Assembly: GCA_965153355.1 (NCBI GenBank)
Contig: OZ231127.1
Span: forward strand, 37,758,001 to 37,822,000
Length of the DNA stretch: 64,000 bases
Direction: 5' to 3'
Origin: Flaccisagitta enflata
Lineage: Eukaryota > Chaetognatha > Sagittoidea > Aphragmophora
Numbering within the stretch: position 1 is the stretch's first letter; each line of letters opens with the position of its first letter. The notes under the pieces were generated by a model. That model was not told the origin of the DNA. It saw only the letters and a list, made by a program, of their open reading frames with translations, and did not search any database. This document shows, one piece after another, positions 14,911 through 26,569 of the stretch. The position numbers and the translations under genes were made by a program.

Positions 14911-14991
<81 letters not shown>
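14911..14991. repeat. (GA)n microsatellite
   Basis: About 40 units. Confidence 0.98.
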
Positions 14992-14993
<2 letters not shown>

Positions 14994-15126
14994 ACTGTGG
15001 TGACTTACTATGCTGATGTAAAACAAATTGTATATCTCTGCTCATCGCATTCATTAAATGGTTCCTACGTCAGACTCAAAGCCAGTCACAGACTGGGGTA
15101 TCTTCTAGGACACCAAAAAAGTATCC

Positions 15127-15129
<3 letters not shown>

Positions 15130-15182
<53 letters not shown>
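15130..15182. repeat. (GA)n microsatellite
   Basis: About 26 units. Confidence 0.98.
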
Positions 15183-15185
<3 letters not shown>

Positions 15186-15567
15186 CGCCTAACAAGACAC
15201 ATTTCCTCAATTTACACAATTTACACAATTGCACATATGGTGAATATTCACATGGGAAACGCATATGGTTGTTTTTAATGACATGAAAATGGAAATTTTC
15301 GAAACCATTGGACGTCTCGTCTTTCAGCCGTGACAGAAAGGAGCAGACAGAGATACAAGTGAAAACATAGGATGATAGGAAGAGAGAAGAGAGGAAGAAG
15401 AAGAAGCACACTACTGTGAAAATCAACAGCCGTGTGAAACGACAAGCATCAATGAAAATCGACTACATGGAGAGCCTATGCATCAAACTTCACCGAGCTG
15501 GTCCATGTCACGGGTTCAATGAAGACGAAGGAGCGAGGCGCACTTATTGGCCATAACTTGGCCTTGC

Positions 15568-16261
15568 TACACTCTTTTTTTTTTATAAGCACCTCGTTTA
15601 TAAGCACGCCCAGCCTCAGATATTGGGAAAATTTAAGCACATTGCTAAGCACGCTCCAGGCTGAGATTTTCAATTCGAAAAAAATTCTTGGCGATTTTCC
15701 AAAAATCTGCTAATCTTTATACATTTTGGTTGGAATTTCACAAAAATAAATGGAAATTTTGATAGAATTTGAAATCATCTATAATATCAGTCTGTCAGTA
15801 TATTCAGGATTTTGATACTGAAAAAAATAATTAAATTTCTTATAACTTTTAAGAATACTATTGTTAATATGAATCTATTATTAATATGAATCTATTGCTG
15901 TAACAAAGGCCACCTCAAAAGAAAAATATGGCATGATAATAAATAACGCCAAAAATCTAAAAACATTTAAATCAAACCATGATTTTAATCTCATCCCATG
16001 GTTTATATGAAAGTAGCACAACATCAATGAAAGATACTGTGTATTTTCTTATACAAAATACATTCATTACTGTATTCTATACTATATTCTATACTATACA
16101 ATACTCTATGCATTACTGTTTTCTATACTTAATAGGATAATTACTTACTGATAAATAATAAGCACGCATTTAAGCACATTTCAGCCTCGAAAATGAGATT
16201 TTGCTAAGCACGCTCAGCCTCAGCCAAAAAAGGAGCGTGCTTATAAAAAAAAAAAAGTGTA
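15568..16261. mobile_element. MITE with TACACTYTTTTTTTTATAAGC ends
   Basis: The left end TACACTCTTTTTTTTTTATA and right end TATAAAAAAAAAAAAGTGTA are inverted, with TA tips. AAGCACGC and CTCAGCC words recur in both arms (TAAGCACGCTCCAGG on the left, TAAGCACGCTCAGCC on the right). The interior is AT-rich and non-coding. A relative with GAAC instead of GCAC words begins at 53391. Confidence 0.7.
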
Positions 16262-16369
16262 TGTTATTAAAAACAACCATATGTGTTTCCCATGTAAATG
16301 TACCCTTTTTCCATCATTACAGAATACTACCTAGGAAATATGTTTGGCGACACCTTTAATGAGAGATAG

Positions 16370-16640
16370 CTCAACTTCCCGTTGAGATAAGTAAACAAAA
16401 TTTATGAGCATTTTAATCTACATCGAAAAATCTACAATCTGAGCGCAATCTCGTCTCTGTGCGTCAAACCGTTTAGAAATGACATACGTTTGAAGTTGCC
16501 CATGTACTTTCGAAAATGGCAAAAAAATTAGAATCTATTTATTCCTTTACCCTTCAATCTTTGAAATGCTCTCAAATTTTACTAAAATATAACAGAAACA
16601 TGCGGATTGCACCACTGGTTAGCTCTTGAGCTCTAGTTTT
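16370..16640 (+). repeat. Dispersed repeat R2, copy 1
   Basis: Shares long tracts with 18375-18610: GAGCATTTTAATCTACRTCG, AAAAATCTACAATCTGAG, AATTCTGTCAAATTTTAC-like segments. Direct orientation, no coding capacity. Confidence 0.7.
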
Positions 16641-17039
16641 ATAATCTCATGGATTTTTAGTCAAATTTTGGAAGGGGAGTAGCTCAAATTTAGAGCCAAA
16701 ATGACCAAAATCTACTATCATTACCACAACCACCTCTTAGTTGTAATAAACAAACCAAACTCGCTGTCCCTTAATTGGATTGAAGATTGTTTTTCTCCTT
16801 TGTTCTAGTTAGTATAGATATAAAAATAACTAAAAACGATCAGATACACAAGTTTTGAGCATATGAGGGGGGAAACATGCTGCCAACCTTAAGTGTCGCC
16901 AAACTTTTTTCCTAGATAGTACATAAAACAACGATTGGTCATAGAACTCTTTCAAGACCTCAAAGTCTGATAAGTCCAGACTAGTTTTGGGTTAATTTGA
17001 CCTTAACTGATCGAACTTTACTTGAACCGAGCCGGCTTT
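16641..17039. other. Unassigned AT-rich sequence
   Basis: No feature recognised. Confidence 0.35.
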
Positions 17040-17238
17040 TCAGACGCGTCCTCGCCTCTCTATAAGAGGGTGTGTCCGTAGGTGTGTAGATCTGTAGGTT
17101 TGTCTTTAACGAAAAAATTCATTGACGCAATTTTGAGGTTTTTTCTCCTGACTGCTTCATGACAGGGAGTTCATCTTTTATCTCTTATATCACCTTGCAT
17201 CGAGAAAGGGCGCATCTATAGGCCTTCTTGGCCTTGTT
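17040..17238 (-). mobile_element. Diverged HP-D-like element
   Basis: On the minus strand it starts ACAAGGCCAAGAAGGCCTAT, has GATGCGCCC near 17213, and ends at AGAGGCGAGGACGCGTCT (17059-17042), a weakened hairpin of HP-D type. The ACGG array is almost gone. Internal sequence is unlike the other copies. Confidence 0.5.
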
Positions 17239-17764
17239 AAAAAAAAGCGTTGACTTTATTTGAAGTACACTGACCTCTGTGACTCTGATCAGACACAAAC
17301 GAAACCGACCTGAACGTCGAATTTAAGGAATTTAAGTTGCACGATTTCGTTCACGTCGCCGATGAAAGTGTAAAGAATGCATCGAATGTTTGGTCGATAT
17401 GAAATCGGGAAGTTGGGAGACGTGAAATAACCCGCAGTTCCGATGCCACGTGATTCGTAGAAGACGCATTCGCAATCTTAAACAGAGAGCAAGGGGGAGG
17501 GGGGAGTGGGGACGGGAATGAGCCCAATATTTTCTGTATGCCTATTTTTCTCATTCAAATGGCACCAACCAGAAGTCTCTACGATCATTAGTTTTGGCGT
17601 TATGAATCTTTAAATCTTTTTTTATTTTTTCGCATTTTTTCTAAATTCAATATTTTTCATTGGTCCTATTTTTCGGTCCTATGTAACAAGAGAAAAAAGT
17701 CAAGATGTTACCTAAATTGACCCTAACTTTTATGAGGCTAGCTTCTGCATTTTACTGTGCTTGA

Positions 17765-18200
<436 letters not shown>

Positions 18201-18221
18201 AAAGACAAAGGAAGACCAAGA

Positions 18222-18275
18222 GGAAACAAGGCCTGATACACGGCTACCGAAGTCACGTGCGGGTGGGCAGCACTG
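18222..18275 (+). mobile_element. HP-C element, 5' end only
   Basis: ACAAGGCCTGATACACGGC, CTACCGAAGTCACGTGCGG and GTGGGCAG, then unrelated sequence. Confidence 0.6.
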
Positions 18276-18374
18276 TTCCGTATCGCCACCGCTTACTTTA
18301 AACTAGGAGAAGGGTGGTCCAGCACATGCATATTCCATGGCAAATGAGTGGAAAAAATTTCCCGTAGCACCTTC

Positions 18375-18610
18375 AAAACTTCTCATTTAGATAAGTGCAA
18401 AAAATTCATGAGCATTTTAATCTACGTCGAAAAATCTACAATCTGAGTGCAATCTGGTCACTGTGCTTCAAACCGTTGCCATTAGTTTGAAGTCGATCAA
18501 GTTCTTTGAAAAATGGGGAAAAAATGGGTCTTCTACCCTTCCATCTTTGAAATTCTGTCAAATTTTACCCAAAAAATGATAAGACATGCGGGTTTCACCG
18601 GTGTATCTCT
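18375..18610 (+). repeat. Dispersed repeat R2, copy 2
   Basis: Partner of 16370-16640. Confidence 0.7.
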
Positions 18611-18805
18611 TCAACGAATTGAGCAAATGATTTAAACTTGGGCTCATTTTAAAGTCATTGAGTGCAGCCTCGCTCATTTTATCAGCAAAAACGCCAAGAC
18701 CAACCAGATGACGATCAAGCCATTGCTCAACATGACAGCCAATGACATGGATCTCTGTAGAACTCAGGGGGACTTTTGTTTGTGTGCCGTCCGTTTGTTC
18801 GTTCA

Positions 18806-19470
18806 TACAACCCCCCCCCCCCCCGTGAGCCTCTCAGGTTTCAAACTAGGCCTATGAGGCCTCAAATCTGGGCTCTCAGGCATCATATTGAACCTCTCAG
18901 GCCTTGAATTTAGCATCCCAGGCTTCAAATCAGTCCTCTCAAGCCGGAAATCAGCCCTCTTAGACCTGAAATCATCCCTCTAAGGCCACAAATCTGCCCT
19001 CTCAAGCCTCAAATCAGCCCTCTCAAGCCTCAAATCAGCCCTCTTAGGCCTATAATCAAGCCCCCAAGGCCTCCAATCAGCCTTCTAAAGCCTTTAATCA
19101 GTCCTACCAGGCCACAAATCGAGCCTCTCTGGCCTAAAATCAGTCCGGAAATCAGCACTCTTAGGCCTGAAATCATCACTCTAAGGCCTGAAATCAACCC
19201 ACTCAGGCCTCAAGTCAGCTCTTTTGGGCCTCAAATAAGCCCTCAGAGGTCTCTAATAAGCCCTCTCCGGCTTCAAATCTGCCCTCTCAGGCCTCAAACC
19301 ACGGAAGGACGGGTGGACGGGCGGACGGACTAACAGACGAACGTCCCCCTTTTGGGCTGCTGCCCTGCTTCCCCCCCCCCTCAAATTCACAATCATGCAA
19401 AGCAGGGCAACGAATATCGCTGACCATATATTGCCCTTGGGCGACTGGTTTCCCTTTTTGGGCAGCAGCC
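18806..19470. mobile_element. Fold-back (FB) element with GGCCTCAAATCAGCCCTCTC array
   Basis: About 20 degenerate 20-21 bp units of the type GGCCTCAAATCAGCCCTCTCA fill 18830-19300. A GGACGGGTGGACGGGCGGACGG tract (in pieces, near 19306-19330) follows, then the right arm TTTTGGGCTGCTGCCCTGC and a diverged terminus ATCGCTGACCATATATTGCC. The left terminus is replaced by a C15-like tract at 18811. Confidence 0.65.
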
Positions 19471-20054
19471 CCAAAGGGTCGATGTCCTGTAGAACACGGG
19501 TGAACAGTCTGTCTGTATGTCCCCCCCCACAAGGCTTTATGCCTAAATCTGGCCAGCGGCCCCAAAGGGCTGATGTCCTGCAGAACACAGGGGTGAACTG
19601 TCTGTACGCAAAGCCCCCCCCCCCCCCCAAGGCTTCATGTCCAAATCTAAATCTTGAGGCCAAAGTCCAAGCCTGTTGACCTAAATCCTAGCCTGTTGGC
19701 CCAAATCTCAGCCTCAAGACCCAAATTTGAGCCTGTTGGCACAAATTTGAGCCTGTTGGTCTAAATCCTAGCCTTGAGGCCCTAATCCCAGCCATAAAGC
19801 CCAAATCCAAGCCTTGAGGCTCAGATTTCTGCATCCAGCCCCAAATCCTAATATGATGATCCAAATCTCACCCAAATGACTCAAATCAGTGAGCCCTCCT
19901 GAAATCAGTCAGACAGACAGATGATATGGTTTACCCCTGTGCTCTACAAGACATTGGCTCTTTGGGCCGCTGCCCTGCTCTCACCCCACTACCTCAAAAC
20001 AACAAAACAACAGGGCAACGGGTACCGCTGACCATACGCGATCCTTGGATGACT
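19471..20054. mobile_element. FB element with diverged array, right end intact
   Basis: The left arm GCAGCCCCAAAGGGTCGATG and CCTGTAGAACACGG is partly duplicated near 19551-19590. A CCAAATCCTAGCCTGTTGGC-type array covers 19640-19880. The right arm TTTGGGCCGCTGCCCTGC leads to the terminus GGTACCGCTGACCATACGCG and GATCCTTGGATGACT (ending 20054), the inverted partner of the left terminus at 39993. Confidence 0.65.
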
Positions 20055-20086
20055 TGTTTTTTGTTGTCTTTTTTAATTTTTTATTT

Positions 20087-20090
<4 letters not shown>

Positions 20091-20122
<32 letters not shown>
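20091..20122. repeat. (TC)n microsatellite
   Basis: 16 TC units. Confidence 0.95.
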
Positions 20123-20126
<4 letters not shown>

Positions 20127-20143
20127 CAGTATCAGCGAAAGAC

Positions 20144-20343
20144 ACGAGTAACGCGGGTTATAATATCGTCCTGGACGGGTGGGCAGGGGCATCCAACTCT
20201 CATCCACATCCTAATCCCCCCATTTCCCCGCATGCATAAGCATCTAAAACGATCGTTTTACCACGTTAAAACTCATGTGCATGGACCAAAGGACCAAAAG
20301 ACAGATGGACAAAGCCTTGTATAATCGCAAGTATGCAACTTAA
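20144..20343 (+). mobile_element. HP-B element, diverged
   Basis: ACGAGTAACGCGGGTTATAA starts it, then ATATCGTCCTGGACGGGTGG and GGCAGGGGC. A CATCCACATCCTAATCCCCC spacer follows, then GACCAAAGGACC units and a decayed hairpin (ATCGCAAGTATGCAACTT). Confidence 0.6.
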
Positions 20344-20684
20344 ATAGGACAATCAAAATCAATGAGGTCATAGTGTGTGCAAAGGGAAAAATTGGGTTAT
20401 CAGTTTCTTTTTAAAATGATACATATATCCTATGTATAATTTCAGAACTAAAAAAATATTAGGTATGATGTGTAAGACATATCTAATTATTTATTTTTTT
20501 CATATTTATTTTACACACTATTTTTCATTTGAATGATTATCAATATCAACTAAAAATCAAATCTTTTTGTGAGAATTTTGATTAATTCTATATTTTTTTC
20601 AAAAAATGCCTTGATCATTGAATTTTCTCCTTTATTTGCACCTTGACATATTTCATTTTAAAGCAGTTATCACGATAGGTTAAC

Positions 20685-20945
20685 CTAATTGCAACCTGAA
20701 TTGAGCTTATTAGGCTTGGCAAACATCTTCTCGCAATTGAATATTTCTGAAACTGAATTATCGTTGTCATCGCTGACATCATCATCGCTGACATCATCAT
20801 CGTCGCCGCTGGCTTCCTCATCGATGTAGGGAGCTTCTTCGCCGTATTTCTCCTCGCTATCTGTAAGGTTATGAACGTCGTCGTTGTCATCATCATCATC
20901 GTCTTCTTCCTTGACATCGTCATCATTTTCATCGACATCATCATC
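20685..20945 (-). CDS. Possible Asp/Glu-rich exon remnant
   Basis: The minus strand is open and encodes a strongly acidic stretch (runs of D with E, V, S), followed by a less biased tail that includes EKYGEEAPYIDEEAS and ends FNCEKMFAKPNKLNSGCN before a stop at 20685. Upstream it runs into an HP element, so no start codon is credible. It could be the last exon of an acidic nuclear protein, or simply a GAT/GAC-rich repeat that happens to be open. I see no domain and no convincing splice acceptor. Confidence 0.2.
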   Translation of the reverse strand, partial: DDDVDENDDDVKEEDDDDDDNDDVHNLTDSEEKYGEEAPYIDEEASGDDDDVSDDDVSDDNDNSVSEIFNCEKMFAKPNKLNSGCN

Positions 20946-20969
20946 GTCGTCATAACCATGGGCAAAGAA

Positions 20970-21366
20970 ACAAGGCAAGATACACGGCAGGACAGTCGCG
21001 GACGGTTGGGCAGGGGCGGTAATGCAATAAGTGACGCGGGGTGACAATATCGTCGGGGACAGGTGGGCAGGGGCAGCCAACCCCCATCTACACCCAACAC
21101 CCCACCCAACCCCCTTTCCAACACAGACACACATAAAAACGCTTGTTTTCCCACTTTTTGACTCGTGCGGATAGATGGACCGATGGATGGATGGCCAAAG
21201 CCTCTTATTGAGTTGCGTGTCCGCAACTAAAAACGGCTCGCATTTCAGAAATGTGGCGGATGGACGGACGGACGGACGGACCGACAGATGGACCGACGGA
21301 CTGACAGATGGACTGATGGACCGACTGACCGACACGGTAAGGTGTAGAGTCGCATGTCCGCGACTT
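20970..21366 (+). mobile_element. HP-A element interrupted by an HP-B insertion
   Basis: The 5' part ACAAGGCAAGATACACGGC, AGTCGCGGAC (20994-21003) and GGCGGTAATGCAA stops at about 21027. The 3' part resumes at about 21231 with ACGGCTCGCATTTCAG, AATGTGGCGG, the GGAC array and the hairpin AGTCGCATGTCCGCGACT (21348-21365). Intact copies (25496, 44294) read straight through this point (GTAATGCAAAAACCGC), which dates the HP-B insertion after the HP-A insertion. Confidence 0.8.
21028..21230 (+). mobile_element. HP-B element nested in HP-A
   Basis: Starts AAGTGACGCGGGGTGACAAT, then ATATCGTCGGGGACAGGTGG and GGCAGGGGC. A CACCC-rich spacer and AAAACGCTTGTTTTCCCAC follow, then a short GATGGACC array and the hairpin AGTTGCG-TGTC-CGCAACT (21211-21228). 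The host sequence on both sides lets the ends be placed within a few bases; no target duplication longer than A residues is seen. Confidence 0.8.
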
Positions 21367-21488
21367 AAATCCGTACATGGCGTTTTCTTGTTTCTTTGAC
21401 AGGATTGGTTTCAAAGAAAATACAAAAAAATCAGTGACCCGTTTCAAGATATTTTAAAAGTTCTTCAAATCAGTGAGCCCTCCTGAAA

Positions 21489-21581
21489 TCATAAAAATCA
21501 TAAAAAAAGTAAAGTGTGACCAACAGACCGACCGACCGACCGACAAAGCGGGGTGTAGAGTCGCGTAGCACGCGACTAAAA
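21489..21581 (+). mobile_element. HP-C element, 5'-truncated
   Basis: AAAAAAAGTAAAGTGTGACC, an ACCGACCGACCGAC array, AAAGCGGGGTGTAG and the hairpin AGTCGCGTAGCACGCGACT at 21559-21577, then A7. Confidence 0.75.
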
Positions 21582-21999
21582 AAACTTGTTTGATACCTCT
21601 GCAATCGACGGAAACTGTTGCAATAAGTTGAAGAACCATCAAAGGTGAGATGGAAATAAGGAGACGCATGATTTCGATTTTTGCTACAACAGTTTAATAG
21701 TATACAAAACGAGCTTTCTTTTATATTCATTTTGAACAAGGTCGTAGAAAACACAGGATACCGATGGGCAAGAACAAAGAAGTGGATAACCGAGCGGTTT
21801 GAGCTTGGGATGCGGGGGCCGATGATTGCTTTTGGTTTGGTACTACCTTTCCAATAGATATATTGGCATTTGCCAAAAGGCATCAACTTTGGAAGAGTGC
21901 TGCTCCCAAACAAATTGAGCTGCTAAACCCAGATTGGTCTTTTTTGAAAGTGTTTGAAAAACTAATCAAAATGGGACTATTTGATAATTGTAGCTTTAT

Positions 22000-22800
22000 T
22001 GTTTTAAGATTGATACTCTTCAAAAGATGATGCTTTTTTTTCAGATGAGGATATGTCTATTTTCGGGATAGTTAGTAAGGGCCTGCAAAAACTGTGAACG
22101 CGGACGTGGTTTTAAAGCAGCTAAACTAAACTTGTGTAAATATGACGAGTTGGGGAGTAGAATCGCTATTGAATCAATATGCTTCAATCCAAAAAGTAAG
22201 GGAATGTAGCCTCAGATTGGATTTGTGTATATGTTTTTGTATACTGTGCCGAGAGAAGGTAAGATTTTTAGTCAACAACTTTTTTTTTTATTCTTTTTTT
22301 TTCACATTTCATAGAACAAGGCCAAGTTATGTGCTCCTCCCTGATTAGGAAGATGTGAATGAACGTTTTGAATGAATGAATAAATGAATGAAGGCAGCTC
22401 TAGTTTTGCATGATTAAGTAGGGGCTATGAAGATAAAGTTGACAGTCAGCCCAAAGTGAATCATTGAAAAAACTAACTGTGATTGACTGACCTACCGATA
22501 AAGCGACTATGCAGCCGTGTTTATTTAAATTGTGAAACGATGCTTGCCCTTTATAAAGAATCGCCATTAACTCGATTAGTTTAAATAACAACTAAAAAGA
22601 TTTATATTACCAAAAGGTAATTAAGTTTTCACTGACCATTATTTCATAAATCAACGCTACCACTTCGACGACTTGTTAATGCATTAATGAGATGGAATTA
22701 GAGAATTAGAGAATGAATTACTAACTCAATGGATCGGTTAACCAATTCCCACACTAGAAGCGTATAATATTGCTAGATTAGAATATGAATCTAAAGCGTT
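22000..22800. other. Unassigned AT-rich sequence
   Basis: No gene or repeat family recognised. Confidence 0.35.
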
Positions 22801-22805
22801 CCTGT

Positions 22806-22971
22806 TTTTAGTCGCGGACAAGCGACTCTATAAGAGGCTTTGTCCGTCCGTCGGTCGGTCCGTCGGTCCGTCGGTCGGTCCGTCACGCTCGAGTCGAAAA
22901 GTGGGAAAACACGCATTTCCGCCCCTGCCCACCTGTCCGCGACTGGTATTGGCCGTGTATCCGGCCTTGTT
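22806..22971 (-). mobile_element. HP-A element, complete
   Basis: On the minus strand: AACAAGGCCGGATACACGGC, AGTCGCGGAC (22944-22935), GGTGGGCAGGGGCGG, GCGTGTTTTCCCAC, a GGAC/GACC array and the terminal hairpin AGTCGC-TTGTCC-GCGACT (22827-22810) with AAAA behind it. Confidence 0.8.
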
Positions 22972-23402
22972 AAAATACAAAGTGTCGGTATTGGGACCAT
23001 CAGGACGATATCAGGATACGATATCAGGACCCCATTTTTAGTTTGAGTACGTTGAAAAAGAATCAGTTGGATGCAGGTGAAATATTGTAGAGGCCATTTG
23101 ATTCCTAAGCCAAACAGATGAGCATTGGAACACTTTAAAAGAAGCTCGCGTGACTTGGGCAGTCGTGTTTCCGGCCTTGTTCAGGCTCATTGTGAGTATT
23201 CTAGAGAAAATTTGACCACCCCGAAGCCCTTTCACCGAGCCAAGCGAACTAACTCACTTTTAAAAGCAAGTACATTTACTCGCCGATATCATGGACCCAA
23301 TAGTAACGAAGATCCAAAAATAACAGATAAACAATTTTTTTTGGCCTATTCACTGAATCACGAACTCTGATCTGGACAAAAAGGCCAGTCAAGGCTCATT
23401 TA

Positions 23403-23428
23403 ACTGAAGCACTACTTCGTGCTTCAGT
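23403..23428. repeat. Perfect 10-bp-stem hairpin
   Basis: ACTGAAGCAC, loop TACTTC, GTGCTTCAGT. Its size resembles HP termini, but no ACGG array or subterminal partner is next to it. Confidence 0.6.
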
Positions 23429-24200
23429 GGGATTGGAATTCCTGCTTTAGTGGATTGACTCTTGACCTTTTTTTATACTGCAATGATTAGGTTCAAATAT
23501 TTAAGTGAAATAAGAAATTTATTTCATTTCTTTCATTTGAAACAAGAGAGGTTTGCTTTTCTTTTCTAAACTGTCATCTTTGAATATCTCCATTTTTTTT
23601 CTTATGAATTTTATTCTTACTGTGAATATTTTTTATCTATGATTTCAACTTTTGTTTCTCTGAAGTAAAAAAGTTTGCACTAGGGAAAAAAAAATCGATT
23701 TTTTTCTGATGACATTTTTAAGGCTCTAGGCATGCGTATGGACCCAATACACAATATATTCTGGCAATCTGGGCCCACTTGGCCTAAAAAAAGGACCCGG
23801 ATGGCCCAAAAAACTGATCAAAAAGACTAAAACTGTTTTTTTAATAATTGCTTGCATAGTTCAGATAGTATGTAAAAAATATCATAAAGTTATTGCTAAT
23901 TTGGTGGTATGGTAGTTTGAAGAAATAATTTGAGCTCAGATTAGGGCTTATACAGGTCAAAATTAGGTCAAATTAAGCTAAATTGACTATATATCCACAA
24001 AAACTACATGCAAACATAGTTGTTAAGTAATTTTAAAGTTAGAAAAATAGTTAATTAGGTTGATTTGTCTTTAAAATGCTTTGGACCAGTAATGTTTATA
24101 CATCAGGCTTAGGTCAGAGCAGTATTAGGCTAATATTACGTAGGGGGGGGAACCACTGACTATTGAGGGAGAAATTTTGATGCTACCATGCCCACCCAGC
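23429..24200. other. Unassigned AT-rich sequence
   Basis: No feature recognised. Confidence 0.35.
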
Positions 24201-24205
24201 GTGCA

Positions 24206-24373
24206 AATCATGGAGGGATACACGGCTACCCCAGTCACGTGCTGGTGGGCAGGGGCCATATTTGAGCTCACCAGAGCATTTGGGCAGGAGCAGTACGGTC
24301 AAAGAATAAAAAACAAAAAAAAAAAGTAAAGTGTGACCGACCAACCAACGGACAAAGCGGGGTGTAGAGTCGC
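24206..24373 (+). mobile_element. HP-C element cut off inside its terminal hairpin
   Basis: GGGATACACGGCTACCCCAG, TCACGTGCTGGTGGGCAGG, the second GGGCAGGAGCAGTACGG block and AAAGTAAAGTGTGACC lead to GTAGAGTCGCGT. There the sequence switches to a MITE, so the 3' arm of the hairpin is lost or displaced. Confidence 0.72.
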
Positions 24374-24518
24374 GTCTGCATTCACCATATTATTTGGTTA
24401 TTTTATCTGGATATCAATATCCGGATATTCTACATAGTGAATTTACAAAATTTACTAAATGAAATATCCGGATATCAATATTCAAATAAAATATCCGGAT
24501 AAGCTGATTAGTGCAGAC
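24374..24518. mobile_element. Small palindromic MITE with TATCCGGATA cores
   Basis: Ends GTCTGCA (24374) and GTGCAGAC (24511-24518) are inverted, and AATATCCGGATAT / ATATCCGGATATC words pair inside. It sits in the hairpin of an HP-C element. Confidence 0.6.
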
Positions 24519-24880
24519 ACACCTTTAGACAGATTGAATAACAAAAACAGACAACCAGACATCATGAGATGCACACTGAAAAACATGCACTGAAAAAAAA
24601 GAATCCCATTTACGACTTTTTTCCGGTCGGTGAGAGCCGCCTTTATTGGTATTATGATTCATTCATTAAGATGGGCAGCAAGGGGCAGATGATCTACGAT
24701 TCCACATTGGCTATTCCAGGACTTAGGGAGACTAATTTTGGGCGTTAAACGGCTAAACCAGGGCTTGGGGTGGATTTTGCAACTATGGCCAAGCAGCATA
24801 CGTCACCTTCGGGAACGAAGGTGTAAAGATGCAAATTTCTTGTTTAACTAAAAAAAAAGAAAATCATGAATCACATTAAA
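24519..24880. other. Unassigned sequence
   Basis: No feature recognised. Confidence 0.3.
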
Positions 24881-24882
24881 AT

Positions 24883-25061
24883 TTTTAGTCGCAGACACGC
24901 AACTTTAGAACTTGCGGTGTCGGTCGGTCGGTCAGTCGGTTGGTCCATGGGTCGGTAGGTTGGTAACTTTTTTAAAATATCAGCGGTTTTTTGCTTAACT
25001 GCCCCTGCCCAATCGTCCATGACTGTGGGTCCGTAAATATGGCCGTATATACTGCCTTGTT
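24883..25061 (-). mobile_element. HP element, mixed A/C features
   Basis: Minus strand: ACAAGGCAGTATATACGGCC, then GTCATGGACGATTGGGCAGG, GCAGTTAAGC, AAAAAACCGCTG, a CCGACTGACCGACC array and a mismatched hairpin (24904-24887) with AAAAA behind. Confidence 0.65.
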
Positions 25062-25495
25062 TATTGCGTAGCTGTTGTTGGTTAGATTTGAGAAAAAAAG
25101 GCGAAAAATTATTTTGTTTTTCCTTCCCTTGCACATTTTCTTAAGGCCTTTAGTTTTCCCTTCCCTTTTCTCATCCCAATCGTGAAATGTAAACAGAAAG
25201 AGGAAGAAAAAAGTGTTTGAACAACAAAAACGGGTAAAGTTATTGGACTTGGTTCCACTAGAAAAATAAACTGCACCATTGGAAAAGAAAACATGAAAGA
25301 CAAACTTAGAAATAACGAAAAAAGGGAATAGTAAAATGGCAAAAATGCAAATGTCTCCATTCGCTCAGCGTGATTTTTTTCTCAAGACAGGAAAACGATT
25401 GTATGCGCTATGCCAGAAGTAAGTGTAGAAAGTAAATGACAATATTGTTATAGTCTAGTCTGGAATTTTGAGGACTCAATTTAGATAAATCATGA

Positions 25496-25656
25496 ACAAG
25501 GCCGCATACACGGCAATCCAGTCGCGGACGATTGGGCAGGAGCGGTAATGCAAAAACCGCTTGTAATTCAAAAATGTGACGGAGGGACCGACCAACTTAC
25601 GGACCGACCTACCGATCGACACGGCAAGGTGTAGAGTCGCGTGTCCGCGACTAAAA
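25496..25656 (+). mobile_element. HP-A element, complete and well preserved
   Basis: ACAAGGCCGCATACACGGCA, AGTCGCGGAC (25520-25529), GGGCAGGAGCGGTAATGC, AAAAACCGCTTG, a short ACCGACC array, AAGGTGTAG and the perfect hairpin AGTCGCG-TGTC-CGCGACT (25635-25652). A useful reference copy. Confidence 0.85.
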
Positions 25657-25689
25657 ATGCCACAGAGAGATCAACGAGACATGTCATAG

Positions 25690-26125
25690 TTTTAAAGGAC
25701 TGAATTGGTGGGTTAAGTGGGATGAAGTGGCGTTAGGTGTTTTTTCCCATCAGGGTGGGATTTGATGGACTGTGTAGGTGGGTTGAGTGGGATAAAGTGG
25801 CGTTAGGTGTTTCTTCCCATCAGGGTGAAATTTGATAGACTGTTTAGGTGGGTTGAGTGGGATAGGTGTTTGTTTTTTTTTCCATCAGGGTGGGATTTGA
25901 TGGACTGTGTAGGTGGGTTGAGTGGGATGAGATGAGTTAGGTGTTTTTTCCCTCAGGGTGCGGTTTGATGGACTGTTTAGCTGGGTTAGGTGGGATGAAG
26001 TGGCGTTAGGTGTTGGTTTTTTTCCATCAGGTTGAGATTTGATGGACTGTGTAGGTGGGTTGAGTGGGATAAAATGATGTTCGGTGATTTTCCCATCAGG
26101 ATGGAATTTGATGGACTGTGTGATC
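25690..26125. repeat. Minisatellite of about 70 bp, six to seven units
   Basis: Units begin GATGGACTGTGTAGGTGGG, continue TTGAGTGGGATAAAGTGGCG and end CCCATCAGGGTGGGATTT. Spacing varies from about 65 to 77 bp because of the T-run. Open frames through it are artefacts. Confidence 0.9.
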
Positions 26126-26431
26126 GTCAGACCGGAACTCGTTAATGATATATCACTAAATAGAGAAACTCGAGAAAGACAAGAAGTGATATAAATGAAA
26201 TACTTTGACTTACGAGGGCTGATATCCGCCTTTGTGAAGTGAAAAAGGAAGACGAGGAGATGAAGTAAAGCGCGTTTCAACACGTCGCTCCGAAATTCTC
26301 CCATCCTCTCTCTGTCTCAGTAAATCCACATTCCCCTCATTTGTGATGTCATGTCTGCAAGATAAAAAAAAAGACAAAAATGATTAGTTTGTACGGAATG
26401 TGTGTGTGCGTTTGTGATTGCGTTTGTATTC

Positions 26432-26565
<134 letters not shown>

Positions 26566-26569
26566 ACAA

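Noticed and set aside
18830-19300. FB central array as a CRISPR-like array
   Set aside because: The 20-21 bp units are contiguous and degenerate with no unique spacers.
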